Source of the DNA: Bradyrhizobium sp. CCGUVB1N3
GTDB taxonomy: Bacteria; Pseudomonadota; Alphaproteobacteria; Rhizobiales; Xanthobacteraceae
Assembly (NCBI RefSeq): GCF_024199925.1
Contig: NZ_JANADR010000001.1
Location: 4,340,001-4,404,000 of the forward strand
Reading direction: 5' to 3'
Length of the DNA: 64,000 nucleotides
The notes beneath the pieces are model-generated. The model was not told where the DNA came from and ran no database searches. It saw only the letters and a program-made list of their open reading frames with translations. The translations under genes were made by a program, and so were the position numbers. Every line of letters starts with the position of its first letter. The first letter of the stretch is position 1. Shown piece by piece: positions 45,798-54,344 of this stretch.

Positions 45798-46618
45798 GCG
45801 CCGTGATCGAGGCACGGGGCCTGACGAGGCGTGCCGGCCGCGCCACGCTGCTCGAGGCGGTCAACCTCCGGGTCACCGAAGGCGAGATGATCGCCATCAT
45901 CGGCCCGAACGGCGCCGGCAAATCGACCCTGCTGCGGCTATTGTCCGGCGATCTTCGCCCGAGCCTGGGCGAGGTGTTGCTGAAACGGCGGAACGTTCAT
46001 TTCTACACACCGCGCGAACTGGCCGCGCATCGCGCCATGCTGTCGCAACACGTCAACGTGACCTTCCCGTTCACCGTCGAGGAGATCGTGCGGATGGGCG
46101 CAGACGATCGCGGCGGGCGCGGGGCGGACGTGCTCGTGGATGCCGCGTTGCATGAGGTCGGACTGTACGACTTTCGCAATCGGCAGCTGCCGACGCTGTC
46201 GGGCGGCGAGCAGCAGCGCGCCCATTTCGCTCGCGTGCTGGTCCAGCTCGCCTGCGGCGAGGCCACGCATGGCCCCGGGCTTCTGCTGCTGGACGAGCCG
46301 ACCTCCAGTCTCGATTTGCGCCATCAGATCGATCTGGTCGAATCGGCGCGCCGCCGCGCCGCCGGCGGCACCGCCGTGATCGCGATCCTGCACGACCTCA
46401 ACCTCGCCATCCGCTTTGCCGACCGGCTTGTCGTGCTGCGCAATGGCCGGCTCGCGGCCGATGGCGGTCGCGGCGAGGTCGTCACGCCCCAGACGATCCG
46501 GGATATTTTCGAGATCGACGCCGTCGTTCATCGCGGTGACGACGGCGTCCCCTATCTGCTGCCGCAATCGATGCGCGCAGCCGTTGCCGGAGCGGCGATC
46601 AGCCCGCCGGCGCCATGA
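45794..46618 (+). CDS. hmuV: Haem ABC transporter ATP-binding protein HmuV
   Basis: A 274-residue ATPase with Walker [18 protein letters not shown]-loop AMLSQHVNVTFPFTVEEIVR, signature LSGGEQQRAHFARVL, Walker B LLLLDEPTSSLD and switch His in AILHDLNLAIRF. It starts with GTG, overlapping the hmuU stop by four bases. Its 3' end overlaps the convergent gene at 46599-48278 by 20 bases. Confidence 0.94.
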   Translation: MSAVIEARGLTRRAGRATLLEAVNLRVTEGEMIAIIGPNGAGKSTLLRLLSGDLRPSLGEVLLKRRNVHFYTPRELAAHRAMLSQHVNVTFPFTVEEIVRMGADDRGGRGADVLVDAALHEVGLYDFRNRQLPTLSGGEQQRAHFARVLVQLACGEATHGPGLLLLDEPTSSLDLRHQIDLVESARRRAAGGTAVIAILHDLNLAIRFADRLVVLRNGRLAADGGRGEVVTPQTIRDIFEIDAVVHRGDDGVPYLLPQSMRAAVAGAAISPPAP

Positions 46619-48278
46619 CGATGCCCTTGTCCTTCGGCCAGCGCACGCGCCAGCCGAACTTGATCTCCTTGACTTCGCCGGGCTTGGCGTCGAACGCCCA
46701 TTCCAGCACGCCGCGCTTGTCGCGCAGATTGGTCGACGTGGGCGGCGTGGTCGTGGGCAGCATCTCGACCGCGATGTCCTCGCTCTCGCTGACCGGGAGC
46801 TGATCCTCGATCGCGATCCGGATCGGGAAGTCATGACCATTGCGCACGGCGGTCCGGAACGAACGCGTATCAGTCTTTGACGACGAGATCACGCCCGCCG
46901 TGCCTTCGTTCTGCCGGATCACCGAACGCTCGATCTTGATCTTGTCGTCGGCGCCGAAGCCGAGGCGGATCGCCTCGGTCCGCGCGGCGGTCGAGAACTT
47001 GCTGCGGCCGACGAATACGCCGTCGCGGAAGATCGCGACCTTGCCGGGCAAAAGGTTGGTGTCGTCGGAGAGCTTGAACGAGGCCTCGAGATAGGCGGTC
47101 GGATCCACCACCGGCGCCGCACGGATCGCGAGGTCCGGCGTGACCGTCATGGTGGAGATCAGCAGGCTCTTGGCGCCTTCATTAGCGCCGAGGCTGACGC
47201 GGCCTGCGATCTGATAGACCGCCTGGAAATCGCCGATCTCGGCATTGGCCTGCTGCTCAACCGCCTGATCGCGCGGCACCAGGGGCTTCATTTCCTTCGC
47301 CCTCGCCGGCGACTGTGCCTGCCGCGTCATGTCCGGCTCAGGTATGTCCACGTCGGAACGCCCTCCCAATGCCAGCGGCTTCGGAAGCTGCGGATAGCGG
47401 ACGACCAGCGAATTCAGCTCCGGCGCACTGCCGCCGCGGCTGACACGAACGGTGGAGACGCCGAGGCTGACATTCGACCAGTCCTCGCCGGTCGACTGGG
47501 TGATTTCCGCGCGGCGCACCAGTTCGAGCTGCGGCTTGTGGTCCCTGGCGCCGGTGTCGAGGCGGGCGTCGTAGAGCGGCGCCCAGCGTGCATTGCGCAC
47601 ATTGTAGGTCACCCTCAGCGTCGCTTTCGTCACGGCAGCAGATGCAATTTCGACCCGCACCTCCAGCTTGCTCGGCGGCTTGGCCGCGCGATCGGCTTCG
47701 AGCTGAGCGATCTGGCGATCGATCTCGCGCTGCTTTCGCATGGCATCGCGGATCGCGGTGTCGGCGGTCGCGATCTCCTCGGCAACCGCGGAGAAGGCCG
47801 CGCGCCATTCGGTCATCGGCCGCGCCTCGCCCTTCTCGCCGATGCTGGCGGGAGAGGCCTCGGCAAAGCGCTCGGCAAACTTGCGCCGGGCACTGGCCGC
47901 ATCGGCCGCGCCCTGCAAATCCGAGCGCTGGTCCTTCAAGGCCTCGATGCGCTTGTCGAGTTCCGGCAGATTGACCAGAGCCGCTTGGCGCGGCGGCCGC
48001 GCGTCGATGGTGCCGATGGTGAGCTTTGCACCTGCCTCGCCCTCAACCCGCAAGGAGGACGTGTCGAGGCCGAGCGGAAAATCCTTTGCGACCAGCGTCG
48101 AGTCGCCCGGCGGCAGGTCCAGCGTGATGACGCGAGTGACGCTCGCACCATCCGGATAGACCGTGACGGCGTCGATGGCCGACGTCGCATCCAGATCGGC
48201 CGCCCATGACGGCAGCGCAATCGCCGCCGTGACCAGGACCAGGCTCGTCGTCGCCAGACTCTTCGCGATCGTTCGCAT
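46599..48278 (-). CDS. DUF4139 (MuiA-type) exported protein
   Basis: A 559-residue exported protein: signal peptide LATTSLVLVTAAIALPSWAA, an N-terminal DUF4140-like domain (AIDAVTVYPDGASVTRVITL), a coiled-coil segment with AEEIATADTAIRDAMRKQRE and DRQIAQLEADRAAK, and a DUF4139 domain ending in VKEIKFGWRVRWPKDKGIVM. Related proteins are called mucoidy inhibitor A, but the biochemical function is not known. I chose the ATG with GGAGAG upstream over an in-frame start 51 codons earlier. The gene converges on and overlaps hmuV. Confidence 0.87.
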   Translation of the reverse strand: MRTIAKSLATTSLVLVTAAIALPSWAADLDATSAIDAVTVYPDGASVTRVITLDLPPGDSTLVAKDFPLGLDTSSLRVEGEAGAKLTIGTIDARPPRQAALVNLPELDKRIEALKDQRSDLQGAADAASARRKFAERFAEASPASIGEKGEARPMTEWRAAFSAVAEEIATADTAIRDAMRKQREIDRQIAQLEADRAAKPPSKLEVRVEIASAAVTKATLRVTYNVRNARWAPLYDARLDTGARDHKPQLELVRRAEITQSTGEDWSNVSLGVSTVRVSRGGSAPELNSLVVRYPQLPKPLALGGRSDVDIPEPDMTRQAQSPARAKEMKPLVPRDQAVEQQANAEIGDFQAVYQIAGRVSLGANEGAKSLLISTMTVTPDLAIRAAPVVDPTAYLEASFKLSDDTNLLPGKVAIFRDGVFVGRSKFSTAARTEAIRLGFGADDKIKIERSVIRQNEGTAGVISSSKTDTRSFRTAVRNGHDFPIRIAIEDQLPVSESEDIAVEMLPTTTPPTSTNLRDKRGVLEWAFDAKPGEVKEIKFGWRVRWPKDKGIVMAPAG

Positions 48279-48470
48279 GAATTTCTCTCCTGCCAATGTC
48301 GCCGTATCCCCAGCCGGACGCGGCGAAAAAAGTCTCACCATCGTGGTGAGACGCGGCAGGAAAGGAACCGGTTCGATTGGGGTTTCCATACGGCCGCGCC
48401 ACGGCAGAGCCGTGGCCACGGAACGCGTCATCTGGCCGCGCCGACGCTTCGGCCTTGGTTCAGCCTTGGT

Positions 48471-49082
48471 TCACCCTTGGCCGTAGATGCGGCGAAGCAT
48501 ATCCGTGACGTTCTTCGCGCCGGCCTTTCTCAGGATGCTTGCACGGTAGCCCTCAACCGTCCGCGCACTCAGGCGCATCACGCGAGCGATCTCTTTATTG
48601 GTGTAGCCGGCCGCGAGGTGCTCCAGCACCTCGCATTCGCGCCCTGTGAGTGGCTCCCAACCGGCGAGCCAGCGCTGCCGGTTCGGATCGGAATGCGCGA
48701 ACTCGTCGATGGCGGCATCGATGCGGCCGACAATCTCATGGCTCCGGAACGGCTTCTCGATGAAATCGAACGCGCCGCGCTTGATGGCATCGACCGCCAT
48801 GGCGATACTGCCATTGGCCGACGTCATCAGGATCGGCGCCATGCAATTTTCTTCGCGCAGCCGCTTCAGCACGTCGAGGCCGGATTGATCCGGCTCCTGC
48901 ACCTCGAGCAGGACACAGGCCGGCATGCGCACCCTCGCCTCCGACAAGAGAGACGCACCATCGGCAAAGCAGATGACCTCATAGGCCGTCTGCTCGAGCG
49001 CCATAGAAAGTTGTTCGCGGGAGGACGCGTCAGTATCGATGACGAATACCTCACCCTTGGAAAGCGTGTTTCCCGGCATCAT
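48471..49082 (-). CDS. FixJ/NarL-type response regulator with Glu at the phosphoacceptor position
   Basis: A 203-residue protein with an N-terminal receiver and a C-terminal LuxR-type helix-turn-helix (LTGRECEVLEHLAAGYTNKE then IARVMRLSARTVEGYRASIL). The usual phosphoacceptor Asp is replaced by Glu: ACVLLEVQEPDQSG aligns with CLLLDVRMPGMSG. The acidic pocket Asp pair (FVIDTDAS), the switch Thr (MTSANGS) and Lys (FIEKPF) remain. Glu at this site can mimic the phosphorylated state, so the protein may be constitutively active. No kinase gene is adjacent. The start is uncertain by a codon or more; TTG at 49106 is also in frame. Confidence 0.88.
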   Translation of the reverse strand: MMPGNTLSKGEVFVIDTDASSREQLSMALEQTAYEVICFADGASLLSEARVRMPACVLLEVQEPDQSGLDVLKRLREENCMAPILMTSANGSIAMAVDAIKRGAFDFIEKPFRSHEIVGRIDAAIDEFAHSDPNRQRWLAGWEPLTGRECEVLEHLAAGYTNKEIARVMRLSARTVEGYRASILRKAGAKNVTDMLRRIYGQG

Positions 49083-49281
49083 CCTGCTCAGCAATGTCTT
49101 GGTCAAAAGGACCGGGACGGCGCCTGGGCCCCTTCGCCCTGCCGGCCGTCATGAACCGGCATCTGCGCCGGTGCTTCGGTTTTCGATATGTATGTTCAAC
49201 CCGGTTCCGGGATTTGACGGATCGGGACAGAAATTTTACATTTCGGGACATCTGCGTGAATGGCTGGCAGGAACGGTTCGC

Positions 49282-50331
49282 ATGACCGATCTCATTCGCA
49301 GCGCAGGCCTGACCTACTATCCGGAGGTCGCCCGGTCGGTCGGGCTCGACCCGAAGCAGATGATGCGCAAGGTCAAGATTCCGCTGGCCTGCCTTGAAAA
49401 GCCCGACGTTCGCATCGCCGTTGCCGGTCTTCGCCGCCTGCTCGAAGCATCTGCAGAAGCTTCCGGTGCCGAAGATTTCGGCTTGCGCCTCGCCGAGCTC
49501 GGCGGACTGACCAATCTCGGGCCGGTCGGACTGATCGTTCGCGAGCAGGCCACCATTGGTGATGCGATCGAGGCGCTGTCGCGCTTCATCCATGTCCATC
49601 ACGACGGCATGCGGCTCGACGTCACGCGCGACAAGAAGATCGTGACCATCACGATGCATCTACGCGGACGGCGTCCGCGTGCGCCGCGTCAGTCCATCGA
49701 CATGGCGCTCGGCAGCGTCCACCGCATCATCCAGTCGCTGTTCGGCGGCGACTGGCGGCCGCTGGAGGTCCATCTTCACTATCCGCCGCCCCGCGACCGC
49801 AAGCGCTATCGCGAGTTCTTCGGCTGCCCGGTGACCTTCAATGCCGCGACCGACGCGCTTCTGCTGTCAGCCCACGACATGGAGCGCCGGATCCCGAGCG
49901 CGCATCCGCTGGTCGCGAGCTATCTGCGCAAGCGTATCGAGGCGCTTGATACACGACCTGCGAGCTGGGACGAGAAGGTCGACGAAGTCGTGCGCTCGTT
50001 GCTCTCGAGCGGCGAATGCACGGTCGAGCGCGTGGCCGAGCATCTGGCCTGCACCCGCCGCACCATCCATCGCCACCTTGCCGAATGCGGCACCACTTTT
50101 TCCGAGATACTCGACGCACAGCGCGCCGAGCTCGTCACCCAGCTGATCGAAGAGTCCGGCCGGCCGCTCTCGGCGATCGCCGAGCAGCTCGGCTTTTCCG
50201 CGCAAAGCGCCATGGCGCGCTGGTTCCGCCGCCGCTTCGGCTGCAGCATTACCGACTGGCGCAAGGGCGTGCGGCCGGCGATGCCGCGGACCGATGTTGC
50301 CGGTCACCGCACACAAACGGCGAGATTCTAA
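49282..50331 (+). CDS. AraC-family transcriptional regulator
   Basis: A 349-residue regulator with an arabinose-binding-type N-terminal domain (MTDLIRSAGLTYYPEVARSV then FGLRLAELGGLTNLGPVGLI) and a C-terminal AraC helix-turn-helix (VERVAEHLACTRRTIHRHLA, then PLSAIAEQLGFSAQSAMARW). I chose the ATG with AGGAA upstream; the longer in-frame start 81 codons before adds a region unlike the family. It is divergent from the response regulator gene. Regulators of this architecture often control metabolism of small ligands; the target here is unknown. Confidence 0.88.
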   Translation: MTDLIRSAGLTYYPEVARSVGLDPKQMMRKVKIPLACLEKPDVRIAVAGLRRLLEASAEASGAEDFGLRLAELGGLTNLGPVGLIVREQATIGDAIEALSRFIHVHHDGMRLDVTRDKKIVTITMHLRGRRPRAPRQSIDMALGSVHRIIQSLFGGDWRPLEVHLHYPPPRDRKRYREFFGCPVTFNAATDALLLSAHDMERRIPSAHPLVASYLRKRIEALDTRPASWDEKVDEVVRSLLSSGECTVERVAEHLACTRRTIHRHLAECGTTFSEILDAQRAELVTQLIEESGRPLSAIAEQLGFSAQSAMARWFRRRFGCSITDWRKGVRPAMPRTDVAGHRTQTARF

Positions 50332-50350
50332 ATCGATCAGCACGAGCTCT

Positions 50351-50560
50351 TCTTCCTTCTCCCCTTGCGGGAGAAGGTGGCGTAGGCCGCCTCCGGCGGC
50401 CGTTCTTAAGAGACGCCGATGCTTTGCATCGGCTATGTCGCCGGATGAGGGGTTGCATCCGCGAATTCAAACGCAAGTAGCTCGCGCGCGGATAGAGACC
50501 CCTCACCCGTCTCGCCGCTACGCGGCGATCCACCCTCTCCCACAAGGGGAGAGAGGAAGA
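50351..50560. repeat. Long inverted repeat, family C (CTTCTCCCCTTG), copy 1
   Basis: The outer arms TCTTCCTTCTCCCCTTGCGG and (reversed) CACAAGGGGAGAGAGGAAGA are about 30 bases long and complementary with few mismatches. Inside, GGATGAGGGG / CCCCTCACCC and other pairs continue the fold. This element and the terminator at 50585-50615 fill the 316-base gap between the AraC gene and the thiolase gene. A second member lies at 57437-57563. Confidence 0.85.
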
Positions 50561-50584
50561 GAAGCGCGATGCGTACACCGCAAA

Positions 50585-50615
50585 GAAAAAAGCACGGCGC
50601 TCGACGCGCCGTGCT
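50585..50615 (-). terminator. Rho-independent terminator of the thiolase gene
   Basis: On the minus strand a perfect 9-base stem AGCACGGCG / CGCCGTGCT with a 7-base loop is followed by TTTTTTC. It lies 33 bases after the thiolase stop. Confidence 0.85.
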
Positions 50616-50647
50616 TTCGTCGTTCGCTCAGTAGGCGCTCGCCTCAG

Positions 50648-51817
50648 CTAATAGATCTCGAACAGGCCGGCGCCGCCCTGGCCACCGCCGATGCACATCG
50701 TCACCACGCCCCACTTCGCCTTGCGGCGGTGACCTTCCTGCAAGAGGTGACCGGTAAGACGCGCGCCGGTCATGCCGAAGGGATGGCCGATCGCGATCGA
50801 GCCGCCGTTGACGTTGTACTTGGCGGGGTCGATGCCGAGCTTGTCGCGGCAATACAGGCACTGGCTGGCAAAGGCTTCGTTGAGCTCCCAGAGATCGATG
50901 TCATCGATCTTCAGGCCGGTACGCTTCAACAGCTTCGGGATCGCGAAGACCGGGCCGATGCCCATCTCGTCCGGCTCGCAGCCGGCGGTCGCCCACGCAA
51001 CGAAGCGGCCCAGCGGCTGAAGCCCACGCTTCTCCGCGTCCTTGGCTTCCATCAGCACGACAGCCGCGGCGCCGTCGGAGAGCTGGCTGGCGTTGCCGGC
51101 GGTGACGAACTTGCCCGGCCCCTTCACGGGCTCGAGCTTGGCGAGACCTTCCATTGTCGTTTCCGGCCGGTTGCACTCGTCGCGATCGACGACGTAGTCG
51201 ACGATCGACTCGGCCTTGGTCTGCTTGTCGACCACCTTCATCCTGGTCTTCATCGGGACGATCTCGTCCTTGAACTTGTTTGCCTGCTGGGCGGCCGCCA
51301 TGCGGCGCTGCGATTCCAGCGAGAACTCGTCCTGGTATTCGCGGCTGAGCTTGTAGCGCTCGGCGACGATGTCGGCGGTGTCGATCATCGCCATGAAGAT
51401 GTCGGGCGCGACTTTCAGAAGCTCGGGGTCGACCGACTCCTTCGGCGAGCCACCGCCGGGAATCGAGATGCTCTCGACACCGCCGGCAACGATGCAATCG
51501 GCCCCGTCGGAGCGGATCGAGTTGGCGGCCATCGCGATGGTCTGCAGCCCCGAGGAGCAGAAGCGGTTCACCGAGACGCCGGCGGTCGTCTTCGGCAGGC
51601 CGGCGAGAAGCGCGGACTGACGGCCGATATTCGGCGCGCCATGGGCACAATTGCCGAGATAACAATCCTCGACATAGTCCTTCTCGACACCGGCGCGATC
51701 GACCGCGTGATGGATGGCGTGGGCCGCGAGAGACATCGGCGGGGTGATGTTGAACCCGCCGCGGCCGGATTTTGCGAGACCCGTGCGCGCATAGGAAACG
51801 ATGACGGCTTCACGCAT
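50648..51817 (-). CDS. Acetyl-CoA C-acyltransferase (thiolase)
   Basis: A 389-residue thiolase. The active-site Cys is in SVNRFCSSGLQTIAMA, the conserved His in GSIAIGHPFGMTGARL and the second Cys in VVTMCIGGGQGGAGLF. It either cleaves 3-ketoacyl-CoA or condenses acyl-CoA. It lies next to the LysR regulator gene and head to head with the 2HCT operon, so a link is possible but it is transcribed separately. The substrate chain length cannot be told. Confidence 0.93.
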   Translation of the reverse strand: MREAVIVSYARTGLAKSGRGGFNITPPMSLAAHAIHHAVDRAGVEKDYVEDCYLGNCAHGAPNIGRQSALLAGLPKTTAGVSVNRFCSSGLQTIAMAANSIRSDGADCIVAGGVESISIPGGGSPKESVDPELLKVAPDIFMAMIDTADIVAERYKLSREYQDEFSLESQRRMAAAQQANKFKDEIVPMKTRMKVVDKQTKAESIVDYVVDRDECNRPETTMEGLAKLEPVKGPGKFVTAGNASQLSDGAAAVVLMEAKDAEKRGLQPLGRFVAWATAGCEPDEMGIGPVFAIPKLLKRTGLKIDDIDLWELNEAFASQCLYCRDKLGIDPAKYNVNGGSIAIGHPFGMTGARLTGHLLQEGHRRKAKWGVVTMCIGGGQGGAGLFEIY

Positions 51818-51936
51818 TGTTTTCTCCCTTTCGGATCGCCGGATTGTGGCGCTTCAAACGCTATTCGTACAGATATCCCGCCAAGGCAACAGAAATAGTT
51901 TCCGTCCGATTTTCCGGCCAGCGGAACGGCCTGATA

Positions 51937-52836
51937 TCATCGCTTGCCTCTCGACAGCCGGGTCTTGATCATCCCGTAGAGCGCGCTGGCGGCCGGCGAC
52001 AGCGTCTCGTTGCGCCGCCGCACCAGGGCAATCGTGCGATACAGGACCGGATCGACCAGCGGCACCTCGACCAGGCCGGTCGCGACCGCGGTCGCGTTCA
52101 TCGCCGCCGGGAGGATCGCCGCCCCGACGTTCTCCCGCGCCAGCGCAATCGCGCTCGGCGTGCTCTCGACCACGAAACGGCCGCGCGCTTCCAAGCCCGC
52201 ATTGACGAGCTGGGTCTCGACGATGCGGCGGTTGCCGCTGGCGCCACCGAGCGTGATCAGGTCGATACCCGCCAGATTTGACCAACCGACCCGCCTCAGC
52301 TTCGCCGCCGGGTGCGTGCGGCTGCAAACCAGGACGAAGGGATCGCGCACCAGCATCTCCTCGGCAAGATCCGGATTGGCCTCCTGCTGGATGTGGATGC
52401 CGAAATCGGCTTGACCTTCGCGTACAGCACCGGTGACCAGCGCGCCGGACCGCTCCAGCAGCTGCACGCGGTTGTGCGGATATTTTTTGGCGTAGCTGCG
52501 CAAGGCCAGCGGCAGTTGACGGAACGCGACCGACTGCAATGTCGCCAGCGTGACGTCGCCGACGCCAAGCCGCGATGTCGTGCGCAACCGGTCGAGGCCG
52601 TGGACGAGGTCGTCGACGATACGGCGAGCCAGCGGCAGGAAGTCCTTGCCCATCGGGCTCAGCGCGGTCGAGCGCGTGGTGCGGTCGAGCAGTCGCAGCC
52701 CCACAAAAGTCTCCAGCCGCTGGATGCGGCGCGTCAGCGCGGTCTGGGTAATGAAAAGATGCTCCGCCGCGCGGTTGAAGCTGCCGAGCTCGGCGACATG
52801 GACGAAGGCCTGCACGCCGTCGATCGGGATTTTCAT
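51937..52836 (-). CDS. LysR-family transcriptional regulator
   Basis: A 299-residue regulator with an N-terminal winged helix (AFVHVAELGSFNRAAEHLFI then TQTALTRRIQRLETFVGLRL) and a co-inducer-binding domain (VGDVTLATLQSVAFRQLPLA, GQADFGIHIQQEANPDLAEE). I chose the ATG at MKIPIDGV. It is divergent from the 2HCT transporter operon, with 120 bases between the start codons and a T-N11-A box in that gap, so it most likely controls that operon. Confidence 0.9.
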   Translation of the reverse strand: MKIPIDGVQAFVHVAELGSFNRAAEHLFITQTALTRRIQRLETFVGLRLLDRTTRSTALSPMGKDFLPLARRIVDDLVHGLDRLRTTSRLGVGDVTLATLQSVAFRQLPLALRSYAKKYPHNRVQLLERSGALVTGAVREGQADFGIHIQQEANPDLAEEMLVRDPFVLVCSRTHPAAKLRRVGWSNLAGIDLITLGGASGNRRIVETQLVNAGLEARGRFVVESTPSAIALARENVGAAILPAAMNATAVATGLVEVPLVDPVLYRTIALVRRRNETLSPAASALYGMIKTRLSRGKR

Positions 52837-52856
52837 GCAAATCACTCATGAAAAAT

Positions 52857-52869
52857 TGCGATTAATGCA
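52857..52869. promoter_or_regulatory. T-N11-A LysR-type operator candidate
   Basis: TGCGATTAATGCA has the form T-N11-A with symmetric TGC and GCA ends, flanked by AAT and TTT. It lies in the 120-base gap between the divergent LysR and 2HCT genes, 21 bases upstream of the LysR start codon. Confidence 0.5.
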
Positions 52870-52956
52870 TTTTACGCAACGAGGCGCCTTCCGCAAGATC
52901 GTTGCGACGGACGGGCGCGTAACCGGCCGCGGCAAACAAGATTTCAGGAGGGAACA

Positions 52957-54330
52957 ATGACGACCAATGCGGCGGCAGGTCCGATGCATCCGGCAACGGA
53001 CCGCGCGGCACCAGCCGGGACATCCGCCTCCAATCTGCTGCAACGCGCCATGGAGATCCGGATCGGCATCATCCCGCTGCCGGTCTATCTGCTGCTGCTC
53101 GGCCTGATCGCGGCATTCTCCTTCAAGGGCAAGATTTCCGGCGAGGTCACGGTGATGATCGCGGTCCTGGTCGCCGGTGGCTTCACCTGCGCCGAGATCG
53201 GGCGGCGAATCCCGGTCCTGAACGTGATCGGCGGCTCCTCGCTGGTGACGATCTTCCTGCCGTCGTTCCTGGTCGCGCATCAACTGTTGCCGGCGCCACT
53301 GGTGCAGCAGGTCACCACCTTCACCAAGTCGACCAACTTCATCTATCTCTTCATCACCGCCGTCGTGGTCGGCTCGATCCTGAGCATGGACCGGCGCGTG
53401 CTGATCCAGGGTTTTGTCAAGATCTTCATTCCACTGGTCAGCGGCTCGATCCTCTCGCTCGCGGTCGGCGGCACGGTTGGATGGCTGTGCGGGATCGGCT
53501 TCTGGCGCTCGATCCTCTACGTCGTGGTGCCCGTGATGGCAGGCGGTGTCGGCGAGGGAGCGATCCCGCTTTCGGTCGGCTATGCGGAGGCACTCGGCCT
53601 CAACCAGGGTGCCATGCTCGGCCAGATCCTGCCGCTGGTGTTCTTCGGTAATCTGGTCGCCATCATCTGCTGCGGCGCGCTGAATTCGTTCGGCAAGCGA
53701 CGCCCGGACCTTACCGGCAACGGCCAGCTACAGCCGGGCGGCAACAACACCGCCGATGCGACGCACGATCGCGCGCATTCCAGCATCACCAGCATCGATG
53801 TCGCAACCGTTGCGGCCGGCGGCATTACCGGCATCGCCATCTATGTGTTCGGCACGCTGATCCACAGCCTGATCGGCCTGCCGGCGCCCGTCGCCATGCT
53901 GTTCCTCGTGGTGCTGGTCAAGCTGCTCAAGGCGGTGCCGGCCTCGCTGGAGGAAGGCGCGCGTGTCGTATTCCGCTTCTTCGTCACCGCGGTGACCTAT
54001 CCGCTGCTGTTCTCCACCGCGGTGGCGCTGACGCCGTGGCACGAACTGGTGGAAGCGTTCCACCCCGCCAACCTCGTCACCATCATCGCCACCGTCGTGA
54101 CGCTGACGGCCACAGGATTTTACGCCGGTCGCCTGCTCAAGATGTATCCGATCGAGACCGCGATCGTGAACGCCTGCCACAGCGGCCTCGGCGGCACCGG
54201 CGACGTCATGATCCTGACCGCAGCCGAGCGGATGGAGTTGATGCCGTTCGCCCAGGTCGCGACCCGGATCGGCGGCGCCATCACCGTGACACTCGCGATC
54301 GTCGCGATGGCCCATTTCAAGATCATCTGA
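52957..54330 (+). CDS. 2-hydroxycarboxylate transporter (2HCT family)
   Basis: A 457-residue inner-membrane transporter. The family signature loops are clear: PVMAGGVGEGAIPLSVGYAE in the first half and ACHSGLGGTGDVMILTAAER in the second, along with about eleven hydrophobic helices. Known members (CitS, CimH, MaeN) import citrate, malate or citramalate with sodium or protons. Here it leads an operon with a lyase, CoA-transferase and amidohydrolase, so the substrate is probably a 2-hydroxy acid used as a carbon source. Confidence 0.9.
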   Translation: MTTNAAAGPMHPATDRAAPAGTSASNLLQRAMEIRIGIIPLPVYLLLLGLIAAFSFKGKISGEVTVMIAVLVAGGFTCAEIGRRIPVLNVIGGSSLVTIFLPSFLVAHQLLPAPLVQQVTTFTKSTNFIYLFITAVVVGSILSMDRRVLIQGFVKIFIPLVSGSILSLAVGGTVGWLCGIGFWRSILYVVVPVMAGGVGEGAIPLSVGYAEALGLNQGAMLGQILPLVFFGNLVAIICCGALNSFGKRRPDLTGNGQLQPGGNNTADATHDRAHSSITSIDVATVAAGGITGIAIYVFGTLIHSLIGLPAPVAMLFLVVLVKLLKAVPASLEEGARVVFRFFVTAVTYPLLFSTAVALTPWHELVEAFHPANLVTIIATVVTLTATGFYAGRLLKMYPIETAIVNACHSGLGGTGDVMILTAAERMELMPFAQVATRIGGAITVTLAIVAMAHFKII

Positions 54331-54344
54331 GCGGAGGGGCCAAC

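Noticed and set aside
48448..48480. Short direct repeat CCTTGGTTCA near the response regulator stop
   Set aside because: Only two and a half imperfect units, overlapping coding sequence; it gives no clear functional signal.
50648..51817. Thiolase as a member of the 2HCT operon
   Set aside because: It is on the opposite strand with its own terminator, beyond the LysR gene; a functional link is possible but it is not the same transcript.
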